DNA from: UBA2336 sp964404445
GTDB lineage: Bacteria > Bacteroidota > Bacteroidia > Cytophagales > Cyclobacteriaceae
Assembly: GCA_964404445.1 (NCBI GenBank)
Contig: CAYOJW010000002.1
Location: 620,001-684,000 of the forward strand
Length of the DNA: 64,000 nt
Reading direction: 5' to 3'
Position 1 is the first letter of the stretch. Each line of letters opens with the position of its first letter. Below the pieces are notes generated by a model. The model did no database searches. It saw only the letters and a list, made by a program, of their open reading frames with translations, and had not been told where the DNA came from. Below, one piece after another: positions 41,728 to 50,214 of this stretch. Both the position numbers and the translations under genes were made by a program.

Positions 41728-42957
41728 TTAATGTGCGAGAATCTCAACCTCTACCCGTACGTTTTTCTTCGCGTTAGCGCTATGCTTATCATAAATCGGT
41801 TTACGGCCACCCCAGGCTTTTATTTCGACACGATCAGGTGAGATACCATTCGTAACAAGGTATTCTTTTATTGTTTCGGCCCGTTGCCCGGACAGTTCTT
41901 TTCCTGTACCCTGCCCCTGAACGGTTCCTTCTATGCTAAAGAAATTTTTATCAGGGCCGAGCGATAAAATTTTTCCATGCTGGTTTCCGTTCGAGTGGCC
42001 ATGAAGTTTAATTCTGTAATTCGGGTTTTCCTGCATCATCGCCAACAATTGGTTAGCCTCGTATTTCGATTCGGGCAGCATAATGGCGGCATCGTTGTAA
42101 AAATATACGTTGTACAGGATTTGCCTATCGCCCCGCATGTAACGAACCAATTCAAACGTAATAACCAATGCGCTGTCGCCCACGCTAACGAAATCAAGGG
42201 TTGTATCGGCCAGGGGTAACGGATAATTTATATCGTGTTGTGCTTTGCGGTAGCCGAACACATCGGCTGTTAAGGTGAGTTGCCCCGATTTACTTTTCGG
42301 ATCGGGCAGTTGCACTATGCGGTTGCCTTTGGCTTTCTCTATCAAACGGGCACGCTCGGTATCAATGATCTGAACATCGCCATCAACAGGCGTGTTTTTA
42401 GTAGAATATACCACATTGAAATATGCTTGTGTGTTTTTCTCTGCTAAGGCAGGTTTAACGGCTTTTTCTTCAACTACAGTTGAGGCCGGTTGTTCCGGCT
42501 CAACAACTTCGGCAACGGCCGATTCTTTTTCAGTTGCCGGTTGATCAGGCGTTACGGAAACAACAGGTGTTTCTTCTTTTTCAGGTATTGATGATGTGCC
42601 GGGTTCGGGGTTTGCAGATTCTTCTTTATGCGCCTGTACCTGACCGTTCACTATGCGTACCCAGGCATCCGGGAAATCGCCCTGTTTACGGGTGTTGCGC
42701 ATTTCGCTAAGCGATTCGGTACGATCGGTATTATAATGAACATACACCAAATAAAGTTTGCCTGACTGGCTACGCCCGTAATGTGCCTCGTACCCTTTGG
42801 CTGTTAGTTGGTCGGTAAATTTTTTCGCGAGGGTTTCGTGTGTTGTGTTATAGGCAGCTACAACAACATAATACCCGGTGCTCAACGGGGATTGCGCTAC
42901 GGCTACATGTGCCCCCAGCAACAGCACCAAAACGGCCAACAGTCTTACTTTACTCAT
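41728..42957 (-). CDS. SPOR-OmpA envelope protein
   Basis: 409 residues from the ATG at 42957, which opens a Sec signal (MSKVRLLAVLVLLLGAHVAVAQ); the upstream in-frame ATG is not convincing. The N-terminal YYVVVAAYNTTHETLAKKF to DAWVRIV region looks like a SPOR-type peptidoglycan-binding domain. A Pro/Glu-rich linker (EKEETPVVSVTPDQPA, EPEQPASTVVEE) leads to a middle domain and an OmpA C-terminal domain (KLHGHSNGNQ, LSGQRAETIKEYL, RVEIKAWGGRKPI). Both ends could bind cell wall, so it tethers the outer membrane to peptidoglycan. A gliding or type IX secretion role is possible. Confidence 0.9.
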   Translation of the reverse strand: MSKVRLLAVLVLLLGAHVAVAQSPLSTGYYVVVAAYNTTHETLAKKFTDQLTAKGYEAHYGRSQSGKLYLVYVHYNTDRTESLSEMRNTRKQGDFPDAWVRIVNGQVQAHKEESANPEPGTSSIPEKEETPVVSVTPDQPATEKESAVAEVVEPEQPASTVVEEKAVKPALAEKNTQAYFNVVYSTKNTPVDGDVQIIDTERARLIEKAKGNRIVQLPDPKSKSGQLTLTADVFGYRKAQHDINYPLPLADTTLDFVSVGDSALVITFELVRYMRGDRQILYNVYFYNDAAIMLPESKYEANQLLAMMQENPNYRIKLHGHSNGNQHGKILSLGPDKNFFSIEGTVQGQGTGKELSGQRAETIKEYLVTNGISPDRVEIKAWGGRKPIYDKHSANAKKNVRVEVEILAH

Positions 42958-43090
42958 GTTAACAAAATGTAATTGCAAAGTAATTTGGTTGAAATCTGTA
43001 AGATTTTCAACTAATTCGGTAAAAAATACTGAAAACATAAGCTTTATGACCCGTAGTTGGGCGATGAAACCTGTTTCGGATGTACTTCTA

Positions 43091-44050
43091 CTACGCTCTT
43101 GAAAGCATCTGCTTCAAAAAACCCATGCCATACCCTGTTAATTGAACAAAGGCCGCAGGCACGCTTAGCAAGGCAACGGCTAACTGCCGGTTAATGCGAA
43201 GGGCATCACCAAAAACAGCCGCGAAATACAACACATATAACCCCGTACCAACCAGGGCGGGTTTCCAACTGAACAATGCGCTAACCACCGTTAATACCAT
43301 GCCCGCAGTAAAAACGGTAGGGAACCAGTGCGTAAGTTTCACTTCGCCCGGATGCCTTCGCCCCACCAGCACACGGCCTTTTCCAAACGATGCCACCTGG
43401 TTATAAAACTGTTTCAGTGTTGTTCTGCGTTTGTGATACACAAATGCATCGGGTACTAATACAACCGTAAAGCCGAGGTTCTTCATGCGAATGCTCAGCT
43501 CAATATCTTCTGCAAGGCGCGACAGCATAAAGCCACCGGTTTTTTCAAACACTTTACGCGATATGCCCATGTTAAAGCTGCGGGGCTGAAACGCTCCCAC
43601 CCGTTGTTTCGCTCCGCGTATGCCGCCCGTGGTTACTACCGAAGCCATGGTGTAGGCCATAGCGCGTTGCAATACCGTAAAGTTTTTATGCGCCCGGTCA
43701 GGGCCGCCCCAGGCATCGAAGGGCGACTGCGCCATGGCTTGATCAACAATGTTAAAATATTCGGGCGGGATAATGCAGTCGGAATCAAACACTACAAAGT
43801 ATTCGCCTTTTGCCAATGCATAACCGGTATTGCGCGCTGGGCCAGGGCCCGCATTTTTTTGTACGACATATTCGATCGATAGCTTGTCGCGGAACAAGTC
43901 CACCACATCGGCACAAGAGCGTGCAGAGCCATCTTCCACAACGATAACCTCAAAATTTTTATTCGTTTGATGCGTCAGACTTTCCAGCAACTCCTGAATT
44001 TCTTCAGGGCGATTATAAACCGGAACGATAACAGAGTATTTCGGATGCAT
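43091..44050 (-). CDS. Family 2 glycosyltransferase
   Basis: 319 residues from the ATG at 44050 (MHPKYSVIVPVYN). Upstream open sequence is repeat DNA. GT-A fold motifs: SVIVPVYNRPEEIQ, VEDGSARS, the DxD-like FDSDCI, and the catalytic ED in LAEDIELSIRM. Two or three C-terminal membrane segments anchor it. It should transfer a sugar to a lipid or polysaccharide acceptor. The next gene upstream on the same strand is another GT2. Confidence 0.92.
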   Translation of the reverse strand: MHPKYSVIVPVYNRPEEIQELLESLTHQTNKNFEVIVVEDGSARSCADVVDLFRDKLSIEYVVQKNAGPGPARNTGYALAKGEYFVVFDSDCIIPPEYFNIVDQAMAQSPFDAWGGPDRAHKNFTVLQRAMAYTMASVVTTGGIRGAKQRVGAFQPRSFNMGISRKVFEKTGGFMLSRLAEDIELSIRMKNLGFTVVLVPDAFVYHKRRTTLKQFYNQVASFGKGRVLVGRRHPGEVKLTHWFPTVFTAGMVLTVVSALFSWKPALVGTGLYVLYFAAVFGDALRINRQLAVALLSVPAAFVQLTGYGMGFLKQMLSRA

Positions 44051-44066
44051 CGGTTTGTTATTATTC

Positions 44067-44129
44067 GTTGATGGTTGTCGGATGTTCGTTGTTAGTTCCC
44101 CTAACAACTATTAACTAACAGCCATCAAC
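44067..44129. repeat. Inverted repeat between two glycosyltransferase genes
   Basis: Nested arms GTTGATGG (44067-44074) and CCATCAAC (44122-44129), with GTTGTTAG (44088-44095) and CTAACAAC (44101-44108) inside. It provides the stop codon of the upstream glycosyltransferase. It may act as a processing or termination hairpin, or be a dispersed repeat. Confidence 0.5.
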
Positions 44130-45129
44130 TATTAATTAACTCCTTTTCAGTTTCTTCCATGCCTGCCTTGCTGATCACAAGATAATCGCGGCTTGATAAC
44201 GACTGCATGGCGAGCATCTCGGCCAAAAAGCCGGTTACAAAAAGCTGCACACCGATAATCAACGCCACCAATGCCAGGAAGAATATGGGCTGATCGGCAA
44301 TGTCGCGTTTCAATGGTATTTTTGAAATGTAATAGGAGTCGAACTTATCCCAAAAAATTTTGGCTGTAAAAATCAATCCCACTAAAAACGAAATGGTGCC
44401 CAGCAATCCAAAAAAGTGCATGGGTTTTTGACGGAATTTACTTACGAACGTAATCGACAATAAATCGAGGAAACCATTCATAAAACGTTCCCAGCCAAAC
44501 TTGGTGCTACCGTATTTACGGGCGCGATGTTCAACTACTTTTTCACCAATTTTTTTAAACCCGGCCCATTTGGCAATAACCGGAATGTACCGGTGCATTT
44601 CGCCATATACGGTGATGTTTTTCACCACCTTTTTATCGTAAGCTTTGAGGCCGCAATTAAAATCGTGCAACTTAATGCCTGAGATTAAACTCGTTACTTT
44701 ATTAAAAAATTTCGATGGAATGGTTTTTGAAAGCGGGTCGTTGCGTTTTTTCTTCCAGCCCGATACAAGGTGATACCCATCGGTTTTGATCATCTTATAC
44801 AATTCGGGCACTTCATCCGGGCTGTCTTGCAAATCGGCATCCATCGTGATGATCACCTCGCCTTTTGCCGCCCGAAAACCCGTTTGCAACGCGGCCGATT
44901 TACCGTAGTTGCGGTTAAACCGGATGCCTTTGATGTGGGTATCTTCACGCGAAATTTTTTCGATCACTTCCCAGGTATCGTCAGTGCTGCCATCGTCAAT
45001 AAAAATAACTTCATAAGAAAAGCCGTGCGGGGTTAACGCACGGCCAATCCATTGGCAAAGTTCGGGGAGGGACTCTTCCTCGTCTTTAGCCGGTATAACT
45101 ATTGAGATGTCGTATTTCGATTTCGGCAT
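44125..45129 (-). CDS. Dolichyl-phosphate mannosyltransferase-like family 2 glycosyltransferase
   Basis: 334 residues. The GT2 domain has SIVIPAKDEEESLPEL, IDDGSTDDTW, MDADLQDSPDEVPEL and HDFNCGLKAYDKKVV, close to GtrB/ArnC/DPM1 enzymes. Two C-terminal membrane segments (GLLGTISFLVGLIF and PIFFLALVALIIGVQLFVTG) complete the topology. It likely transfers a sugar from a nucleotide donor to undecaprenyl phosphate. Start overlaps the stop of the DUF4199 gene by 1 bp. Confidence 0.93.
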   Translation of the reverse strand: MPKSKYDISIVIPAKDEEESLPELCQWIGRALTPHGFSYEVIFIDDGSTDDTWEVIEKISREDTHIKGIRFNRNYGKSAALQTGFRAAKGEVIITMDADLQDSPDEVPELYKMIKTDGYHLVSGWKKKRNDPLSKTIPSKFFNKVTSLISGIKLHDFNCGLKAYDKKVVKNITVYGEMHRYIPVIAKWAGFKKIGEKVVEHRARKYGSTKFGWERFMNGFLDLLSITFVSKFRQKPMHFFGLLGTISFLVGLIFTAKIFWDKFDSYYISKIPLKRDIADQPIFFLALVALIIGVQLFVTGFLAEMLAMQSLSSRDYLVISKAGMEETEKELINS

Positions 45130-45683
45130 TAGAACGTAACAGGTTCGTTTTTCTTAACGATTGCACCTGTAATGAGTGCAAAGATAGCTGCGAAAATCAG
45201 ACCAATGAAAAATCCAAGAGCTTGTTTAGCTGGCGTAAATTGATCGCCTGTATTACTCTCACGGGCTTTTTCCATTGCCGCCTCTACTTGATCCGGGTCC
45301 ATTCCAAAACCACTTAACATTTCTTCGGTGTTGGTAAACGATGCTTCAACTAATTTACTTGGCAGCTCAGGGTCAATTACATGGTACAGTAGAATTGTAA
45401 AAATCGTACTTATCAGACCTGAAATAGCAAATATGATAAAACCATGCTGAAAGGCTTTTCCAAAAGGAATAAATCCACCTATCTCTTTACGGTAATTGAT
45501 ACCTGCATAAATGGCGAACCCAATTGAAATCGCAAATAATAAGAGCGCCACTTTAACCTGTACTAAAGCAGCATAGTTAACAACATATATTACCAGAGTT
45601 ATTAAAATTGATATTACCCCCAGAATAACTCCATTTTTAATTGCGTTGTTTACAAGAGCCGGTTTGTTTGTGTTTTCTTCCAT
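45129..45683 (-). CDS. DUF4199 membrane protein (pair member 1)
   Basis: 184 residues with four membrane segments (first NGVILGVISILITLVIYVVNY). The sequence YRKEIGGFIPFGKAFQHGFI is the DUF4199 signature. Unknown function. A second copy follows upstream after 5 bp, a typical tandem pair. The pair is cotranscribed with the glycosyltransferase. Confidence 0.88.
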   Translation of the reverse strand: MEENTNKPALVNNAIKNGVILGVISILITLVIYVVNYAALVQVKVALLLFAISIGFAIYAGINYRKEIGGFIPFGKAFQHGFIIFAISGLISTIFTILLYHVIDPELPSKLVEASFTNTEEMLSGFGMDPDQVEAAMEKARESNTGDQFTPAKQALGFFIGLIFAAIFALITGAIVKKNEPVTF

Positions 45684-45688
45684 GGTGT

Positions 45689-46219
45689 TTACGGTTTAGG
45701 TTGTTTTCTTAAAATTACTGACATGATGATACTTACAAAGAAGCCAATAATCAAGCTTTGAACAAAGTATGACGAGGCAATTTGTTTTCCATTTGTCGCG
45801 GGCAGGCTCTCTAAATTACGCTGGTAGGCATCTTTTCCGATGCGCTCAATATCTTCGGGCGAAAAAGTTTTCAGGTACGCGGTTGTCTGAGCAATGTAAT
45901 TGGCAATAAAATCAGGCTCAGCAGCTATAAACCCCAACAGCAACAGCGAGGCAAGCGTGGACACCACCATGACCATAATAAAACTACCGGCCATGCCCTG
46001 CGAAAAATGCAAAATGCCGCCCTGATGGCTTTCGCGAAACTCTTTTAACGTGAAGAAAATAAAGATACCAAACAGCACAATCCTGAAATCCAGAAAGGGC
46101 GCAATCATCAACGGATGCCGCCCGATGAAATAATAAATAATCATCAGCACAACCAGAGCCAATACGGCAGCAATGGCCCCGTTACGAACGGCAATACCAA
46201 TAAGTGGTGATTTTTTCAT
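45689..46219 (-). CDS. DUF4199 membrane protein (pair member 2)
   Basis: 176 residues with four membrane segments and the DUF4199 pattern (EFRESHQGGILHFSQGMAGS). Diverged paralogue of the next gene downstream, with a third relative at 27790. Function unknown; position next to lipid glycosyltransferase genes suggests an envelope role. It begins 2 bp from the end of the toxin gene. Confidence 0.85.
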   Translation of the reverse strand: MKKSPLIGIAVRNGAIAAVLALVVLMIIYYFIGRHPLMIAPFLDFRIVLFGIFIFFTLKEFRESHQGGILHFSQGMAGSFIMVMVVSTLASLLLLGFIAAEPDFIANYIAQTTAYLKTFSPEDIERIGKDAYQRNLESLPATNGKQIASSYFVQSLIIGFFVSIIMSVILRKQPKP

Positions 46220-46221
46220 AC

Positions 46222-46488
46222 TTAATAAACCTCATCATGACTGCCAATATCGACAAACACAACCTTACGACTACCGGCAAAATAAAATACTATGCGCAAA
46301 TCGTACTCAATGCTAAAACTCCACAAGTCTTTCAATTCTCCGCTTAGTTTATGTGTTTTTAACGAAGGGTGATGTGTATCTTTCAAAAACACTTCGAGTT
46401 TCTGAAAGAATTTCTTTTCCATGGCTGTACCCTTCACCCTTCTCTTAAAAGCTTTTTTAAAGCTGACGGCAAAAGCAACTTCAACCAT
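46222..46488 (-). CDS. Type II toxin, YafQ/RelE-like mRNA interferase
   Basis: 88 residues: VSFKKAFKRRVKGTAMEKKF, HHPSLKTHKLSGELKDLWSFSI, YDLRIVFYF and VFVDIGSHDEVY, the RelE/YafQ fold with the C-terminal GSHDEVY tail and basic residues for ribosome-dependent mRNA cleavage. It follows the antitoxin gene by 5 bp, forming a standard antitoxin-first module. Confidence 0.9.
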   Translation of the reverse strand: MVEVAFAVSFKKAFKRRVKGTAMEKKFFQKLEVFLKDTHHPSLKTHKLSGELKDLWSFSIEYDLRIVFYFAGSRKVVFVDIGSHDEVY

Positions 46489-46493
46489 ATACG

Positions 46494-46703
46494 TTAAAGC
46501 ACTTGCTTTAAAATATTTACATCATTACTAAACGTGAGCTTGCCGGAGGCCAACTCGGCTTTGCTTTTAGTATAATTCCGTTTTATGGATCTGCGTTTTT
46601 TCAGGATAAGTTGGCGTTTAATGATTGACTCCAACTCAACCAACTGATCATCGTCCCATTTTTTTACTTCCTCAATAATATCGGAAAATGTATGTATAGC
46701 CAT
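46494..46703 (-). CDS. Antitoxin of the YafQ/RelE module
   Basis: 69 residues, basic and helical (MAIHTFSDIIEEVKKWDDDQ, RQLILKKRRSIKRNYTKSKAE). It has no recognised DinJ-type ribbon-helix-helix motif, so the call rests mainly on its position directly before the toxin gene. It should bind and neutralise the toxin and may repress the operon from the box at 46728. Confidence 0.75.
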   Translation of the reverse strand: MAIHTFSDIIEEVKKWDDDQLVELESIIKRQLILKKRRSIKRNYTKSKAELASGKLTFSNDVNILKQVL

Positions 46704-46727
46704 AACGGATTGCTAAAATTACTGTTC

Positions 46728-46735
46728 CAAAGGTA
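46728..46735 (-). promoter_or_regulatory. -7 promoter box for the toxin-antitoxin operon (TACCTTTG)
   Basis: The minus strand reads TACCTTTG, an exact TAnnTTTG, 25 bp before the antitoxin ATG. Confidence 0.5.
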
Positions 46736-46739
46736 ACGA

Positions 46740-47999
46740 TTATTCATCAAACCAATGATAGTTGTTGTTCACTACACCTGCCACTTTACCCGTGATGGAT
46801 TTACCAAACCACGGTGAGTTTTTTGATTTCGAGTGGTTGGTTTTTTCGTCTAACGTCCATACGTGTGCCGGGTCGAGTAGCGTGAGGTTAGCCTCAGCCC
46901 CAATGTCAATAACCGGTAGCGACAGGTTTAACACCTGGCGCGGTCCCGTAGTTATTTTTTCGATGAGCACATCCCACTTCACTTCTTTCGATAAAGCCAC
47001 TATGTTGGCCGCAAAAGTCTGTAAGTTAATAATGCCTGCATCGGCATGATCAAACTCAATGCTTTTGCTTTCATCATCCTGCGGTGTATGCCCCGAGCAG
47101 ATCACGTCAATAGTGCCATCGTTTAAGCCTTTCAGCAAGGCATCGTTGTCGGTCTTTTCGCGCAGGGGCGGATTGGTTTTATAGTTGGTATCAAAGCCAT
47201 GCAGCAGGCTGTCGTCAAGCAGCGGTTGGTACGCGGTAATGTCGCACGTTAAATTCATTTTACCTTTGGCCGCACGCACAAGCGATACTGACTTAGCCGT
47301 TGACAGACGCGAAAGGTGCAGCCGCCCACCGGCATAACCCAACAGTTTTATATTACGGCTGATGGCCACTTCTTCGGCAATGCGCGGCATACCTTTTAAC
47401 CCAAGCATGGCGCTGTTCACGCCTTCGTGCATTTGCCCGAACATATTTAACCAGATGTCTTCCGGGTGATCGATGAGCACACCATTAAACTTTTGGAGGT
47501 ATTGCAACGCTTTCAGAAAAATATCGGTATGCCATACCGGCTTCAGGCCATCGCTAAAACCGGCCGCGCCTGCTTCGTGCAGGTCAATCATTTCGGTAAG
47601 CTCTTCGCCTTTGTTCCCTTTTGTTACCGATGCCAGCGGATAGATTTGCACCAACCGGTTTGCGTCTCCACGAGTGAGATAATTTACATCGTTTTTGGTT
47701 TGAATGCTGGGCGAAGTGTTGGGCAGCGTAGCGATGCCGGTAAACCCTCCGGCCGCAGCCGCCTGGTGAACCGAGTCGAGGTCTTCTTTATGCTCCAGTC
47801 CCGGATCGCCCACGTACGTGCCCAAATCGAACCAACCCGTAGAGAGCAACATACCCCCGGCTTTGATTACTTTATCGGCCTGAAAATTTTTATCGCCTAT
47901 ATCGGCAATACGGCCGTTATGGATGAGAACGTTTTTTTCTTTTTTGTAAAAAGGGGAATTACTGTCGAGGATTCTGGCGGATTGGATGAGTATCTTCAT
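46740..47999 (-). CDS. Dihydroorotase homologue lacking metal ligands (pseudo-dihydroorotase)
   Basis: 419 residues along the whole length of the class I dihydroorotase family (GWFDLGTYVGDPGLEHKEDL, LPNTSPSIQTKNDV, TYQPLLD-type region TAYQPLLDDSL). The usual HxH motif is replaced by Gly60 and Tyr62; the motif giving the third His (STAHxxH-type) is LHLSRLST, and the Asp of TDHAPH is changed in CSGHTPQDD. It is therefore probably not a zinc hydrolase. Inactive homologues in other bacteria support aspartate transcarbamoylase assembly. It overlaps the BatA-type gene start region by 4 bp. Confidence 0.88.
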   Translation of the reverse strand: MKILIQSARILDSNSPFYKKEKNVLIHNGRIADIGDKNFQADKVIKAGGMLLSTGWFDLGTYVGDPGLEHKEDLDSVHQAAAAGGFTGIATLPNTSPSIQTKNDVNYLTRGDANRLVQIYPLASVTKGNKGEELTEMIDLHEAGAAGFSDGLKPVWHTDIFLKALQYLQKFNGVLIDHPEDIWLNMFGQMHEGVNSAMLGLKGMPRIAEEVAISRNIKLLGYAGGRLHLSRLSTAKSVSLVRAAKGKMNLTCDITAYQPLLDDSLLHGFDTNYKTNPPLREKTDNDALLKGLNDGTIDVICSGHTPQDDESKSIEFDHADAGIINLQTFAANIVALSKEVKWDVLIEKITTGPRQVLNLSLPVIDIGAEANLTLLDPAHVWTLDEKTNHSKSKNSPWFGKSITGKVAGVVNNNYHWFDE

Positions 48000-50026
48000 T
48001 TTAAAAATCGGATCAGCAGAATTTCAACCAGCAGAAAGGCAAGCGCCAGTATTACGGCATACTTCCATAATGGTTTCCCCAAATATCTTGCTTTTATTTC
48101 GTTGCTGAAAGCCTCTTCTGAATTTGCCTCGAAAATACTGATGCCCTGCGCATTGCCTAATCTCTCTTTCACGGCACTGCCCGAAAGTTGCGTGAGTAGT
48201 GACTCGTGCCTGTTCAGGTTAAACGCCAGCGTACTCACGGTGTCGTTTTCATGTACTACATTGTAAAATCCGGCATTCATGGTAAAACGGGGCAATTCCA
48301 TCACCACCTGGTCGGCCAATTTACGTTGGGCGGGCACAATTTCCTGACTGCCCACGAGCTTCACGGGTTGTTCGCCCACGAGGCTGTCTAACCGTAAAGC
48401 AATAAACGATTCGTTTAAACTGTAATAGGGTTTAACTTCGCTTTTCTTGCCCGATGCCGCCATGCGGTACATCAAAGGGACAAACAAAGCCGAGTTGTGC
48501 AATGTGGTAAAAGTGGTTTCGAGTGGCGAACCCAGCACATACACTTTCCCCTGACGGTTAAATACAGAAAGATACGGTTGTTCGTTTTTAAATTTGAGAA
48601 TGGCCGACCGGTCGCTGCCCCAGTCAAGCACCCGCGCAGCCTGCGGCATTTCTAAACGGGAAGAACGCTCTTCAAATACGTGATCGAAAAACGGGTTGTT
48701 AAAATCGGGGTGATCAAGATCGGCCAACGGTGCCGGCTTCATCACGTTAAGAGTTGCCAACCGTAACAGATTTTTATACGAAACCGCATCGGGCGTTGCC
48801 GATGGAATAACAAACAACGCTCCTCCGCCATCGGTAAAGGTTTGCAACGAAGCCGACAGCGAAGCATCGAATCTATTGATACCGTTTACCACCACCAGGT
48901 CGGCCTCGCGTAACAGACTATAATTAAAGTTACCCGCAGTAAACGAACGAAACGTAAATACTTGTTTGTTGCCAAACACACGCTCAACCGGTGTAATACC
49001 GGTTTGTTCTTTTATTTCGAGCACGCGGATTTTCTCTGAAAAATTCAATGCCAGGTAAAAATCGTTATCGAAACTTACCGGGTAATCGTTAAAGCTGATG
49101 GTTGCCCGGCTTACACCTTGTGCCGCTGTACGCGCAGGTAAACCCACTTGCCTTACCGGCAGGTCAAACACACTTTCGGCCATGGCTTTGGCGGCCATGT
49201 TTACCGAAGCCGTTCCGGTTTGAATACCGTTTACCGACAACTTAACCAACAGTTGTTCAACAGGCTGATCGCCATCGTTACGCAAGCGAACGTGCAACAC
49301 ATTTTTTTCGCCCCCGACCACAAACGGATTTTCGAGCCATACCGAATCCATAAAAATGTTTGCGGTACTTTGATATGTTAACGGAGCCAAATGCCAACGC
49401 TGGTTTGTATCGTAAACAGCGGGTACAAGCTGCCCTATTGTTGACTGTTGAAAATCAGATACCCAAAAGACCTCGCCCGAAGTTTGCGCTCCCTGAGTTT
49501 GTTTGATGCGTTCGTTTATTTCCTGCAACGTTCGGCTTACGGGCGAAAGCCTGATCTGCGTAAGCAAATCGAGCACTTCGGTTTTTGTTTTAAACGTGTT
49601 TGAGAACGGAGCAAAATCGTTGGTGATTAAACAATAGCGTGTATCGGCAGGAAAAATTTCCACTACGTTACGCACATACCCGATGCCTGCGTCCAGCGCA
49701 CTGGTTTTTTCGGCTACCGGCACCGACATGCTCAGGGAGTTATCGAGGTAAATGGCGATGTTACGACTGGCAGAAAACTGTTCGCTTGCCGGAATGATAG
49801 GCTGCGCAAACGCCAGCACCAGAAATGTTAAGAACAACAGGCGCGAAGCCAGTATAAGGTAATGTTTTAGTTTGCGTTTGGCGGTAGTGGCTTCCTGTAC
49901 GTTGCGCAAAAACCGGTTGCTCGAAAAATAAATACGTTTGGTCTTACGGAAATTGAATAAATGAATGATTACAGGAACAGTCAGCGCTGTTAATGCCCAC
50001 AAAAATGCCGGATACAAAAAATTCAT
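47996..50026 (-). CDS. BatA N-terminal domain protein
   Basis: 676 residues. The double-membrane N-terminus FLYPAFLWALTALTVPVIIH is followed by the BatA signature LFNFRKTKRIYFSSNRFLRN and a second segment (YLILASRLLFLTFLVLAFA). A von Willebrand-like region (IYLDNSLSMSVP), a large periplasmic part, and a C-terminal membrane anchor (YAVILALAFLLVEILLIRF) complete it. Bat proteins are tied to aerotolerance and envelope stress in Bacteroidota. Downstream the pseudo-dihydroorotase overlaps by 4 bp, so they are cotranscribed. Confidence 0.92.
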   Translation of the reverse strand: MNFLYPAFLWALTALTVPVIIHLFNFRKTKRIYFSSNRFLRNVQEATTAKRKLKHYLILASRLLFLTFLVLAFAQPIIPASEQFSASRNIAIYLDNSLSMSVPVAEKTSALDAGIGYVRNVVEIFPADTRYCLITNDFAPFSNTFKTKTEVLDLLTQIRLSPVSRTLQEINERIKQTQGAQTSGEVFWVSDFQQSTIGQLVPAVYDTNQRWHLAPLTYQSTANIFMDSVWLENPFVVGGEKNVLHVRLRNDGDQPVEQLLVKLSVNGIQTGTASVNMAAKAMAESVFDLPVRQVGLPARTAAQGVSRATISFNDYPVSFDNDFYLALNFSEKIRVLEIKEQTGITPVERVFGNKQVFTFRSFTAGNFNYSLLREADLVVVNGINRFDASLSASLQTFTDGGGALFVIPSATPDAVSYKNLLRLATLNVMKPAPLADLDHPDFNNPFFDHVFEERSSRLEMPQAARVLDWGSDRSAILKFKNEQPYLSVFNRQGKVYVLGSPLETTFTTLHNSALFVPLMYRMAASGKKSEVKPYYSLNESFIALRLDSLVGEQPVKLVGSQEIVPAQRKLADQVVMELPRFTMNAGFYNVVHENDTVSTLAFNLNRHESLLTQLSGSAVKERLGNAQGISIFEANSEEAFSNEIKARYLGKPLWKYAVILALAFLLVEILLIRFLK

Positions 50027-50031
50027 TAGGG

Positions 50032-50039
50032 CAAAGGTA
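50032..50039 (-). promoter_or_regulatory. -7 promoter box for the BatA-type gene (TACCTTTG)
   Basis: Minus-strand TACCTTTG, exact TAnnTTTG, only 5 bp before the ATG, so any transcript would be leaderless or nearly so. Confidence 0.4.
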
Positions 50040-50048
50040 ATTGATTTT

Positions 50049-50141
50049 AGGACTTAGGGGTTAGGTATCAGGACTTAGGGATTAGGAGCCAAAATATTCA
50101 AACACTAAAACTTGAAACCCGTAATCTGCAACTCGAAACCC
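50049..50141. repeat. Low-complexity direct repeats
   Basis: AGGACTTAGGG(G/A)TTAGG occurs at 50049-50065 and 50070-50086, followed by two ACT(T/C)GAAACCC units around 50110-50141. These fill most of the gap between the BatA-type gene and ssb. No ORF or promoter was assigned there beyond the listed features. Confidence 0.55.
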
Positions 50142-50150
50142 ACAACCCGA

Positions 50151-50188
50151 AAAAAAAGGCCGTCCAGAAAAATACCTGAACAGCCCTT
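50151..50188 (-). terminator. Intrinsic terminator after ssb
   Basis: On the minus strand GGGCTGTTCAGG pairs with CTGGACGGCC (with G-T pairs) and runs into eight T residues, 27 bp after the ssb stop. Confidence 0.75.
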
Positions 50189-50214
50189 TCTCAGTGACAA
50201 CACCAAATTCGATG

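Noticed and set aside
44051..44107. N-terminal extension of the glycosyltransferase at 43091
   Set aside because: The extra codons are translated inverted-repeat DNA; the GT2 fold begins at MHPKYSVIVPVYN.
47466..48266. Long open frame of 266 codons on the plus strand
   Set aside because: It lies antisense to the dihydroorotase-like and BatA-type genes, which have clear family signatures; the sequence has no recognisable motif.
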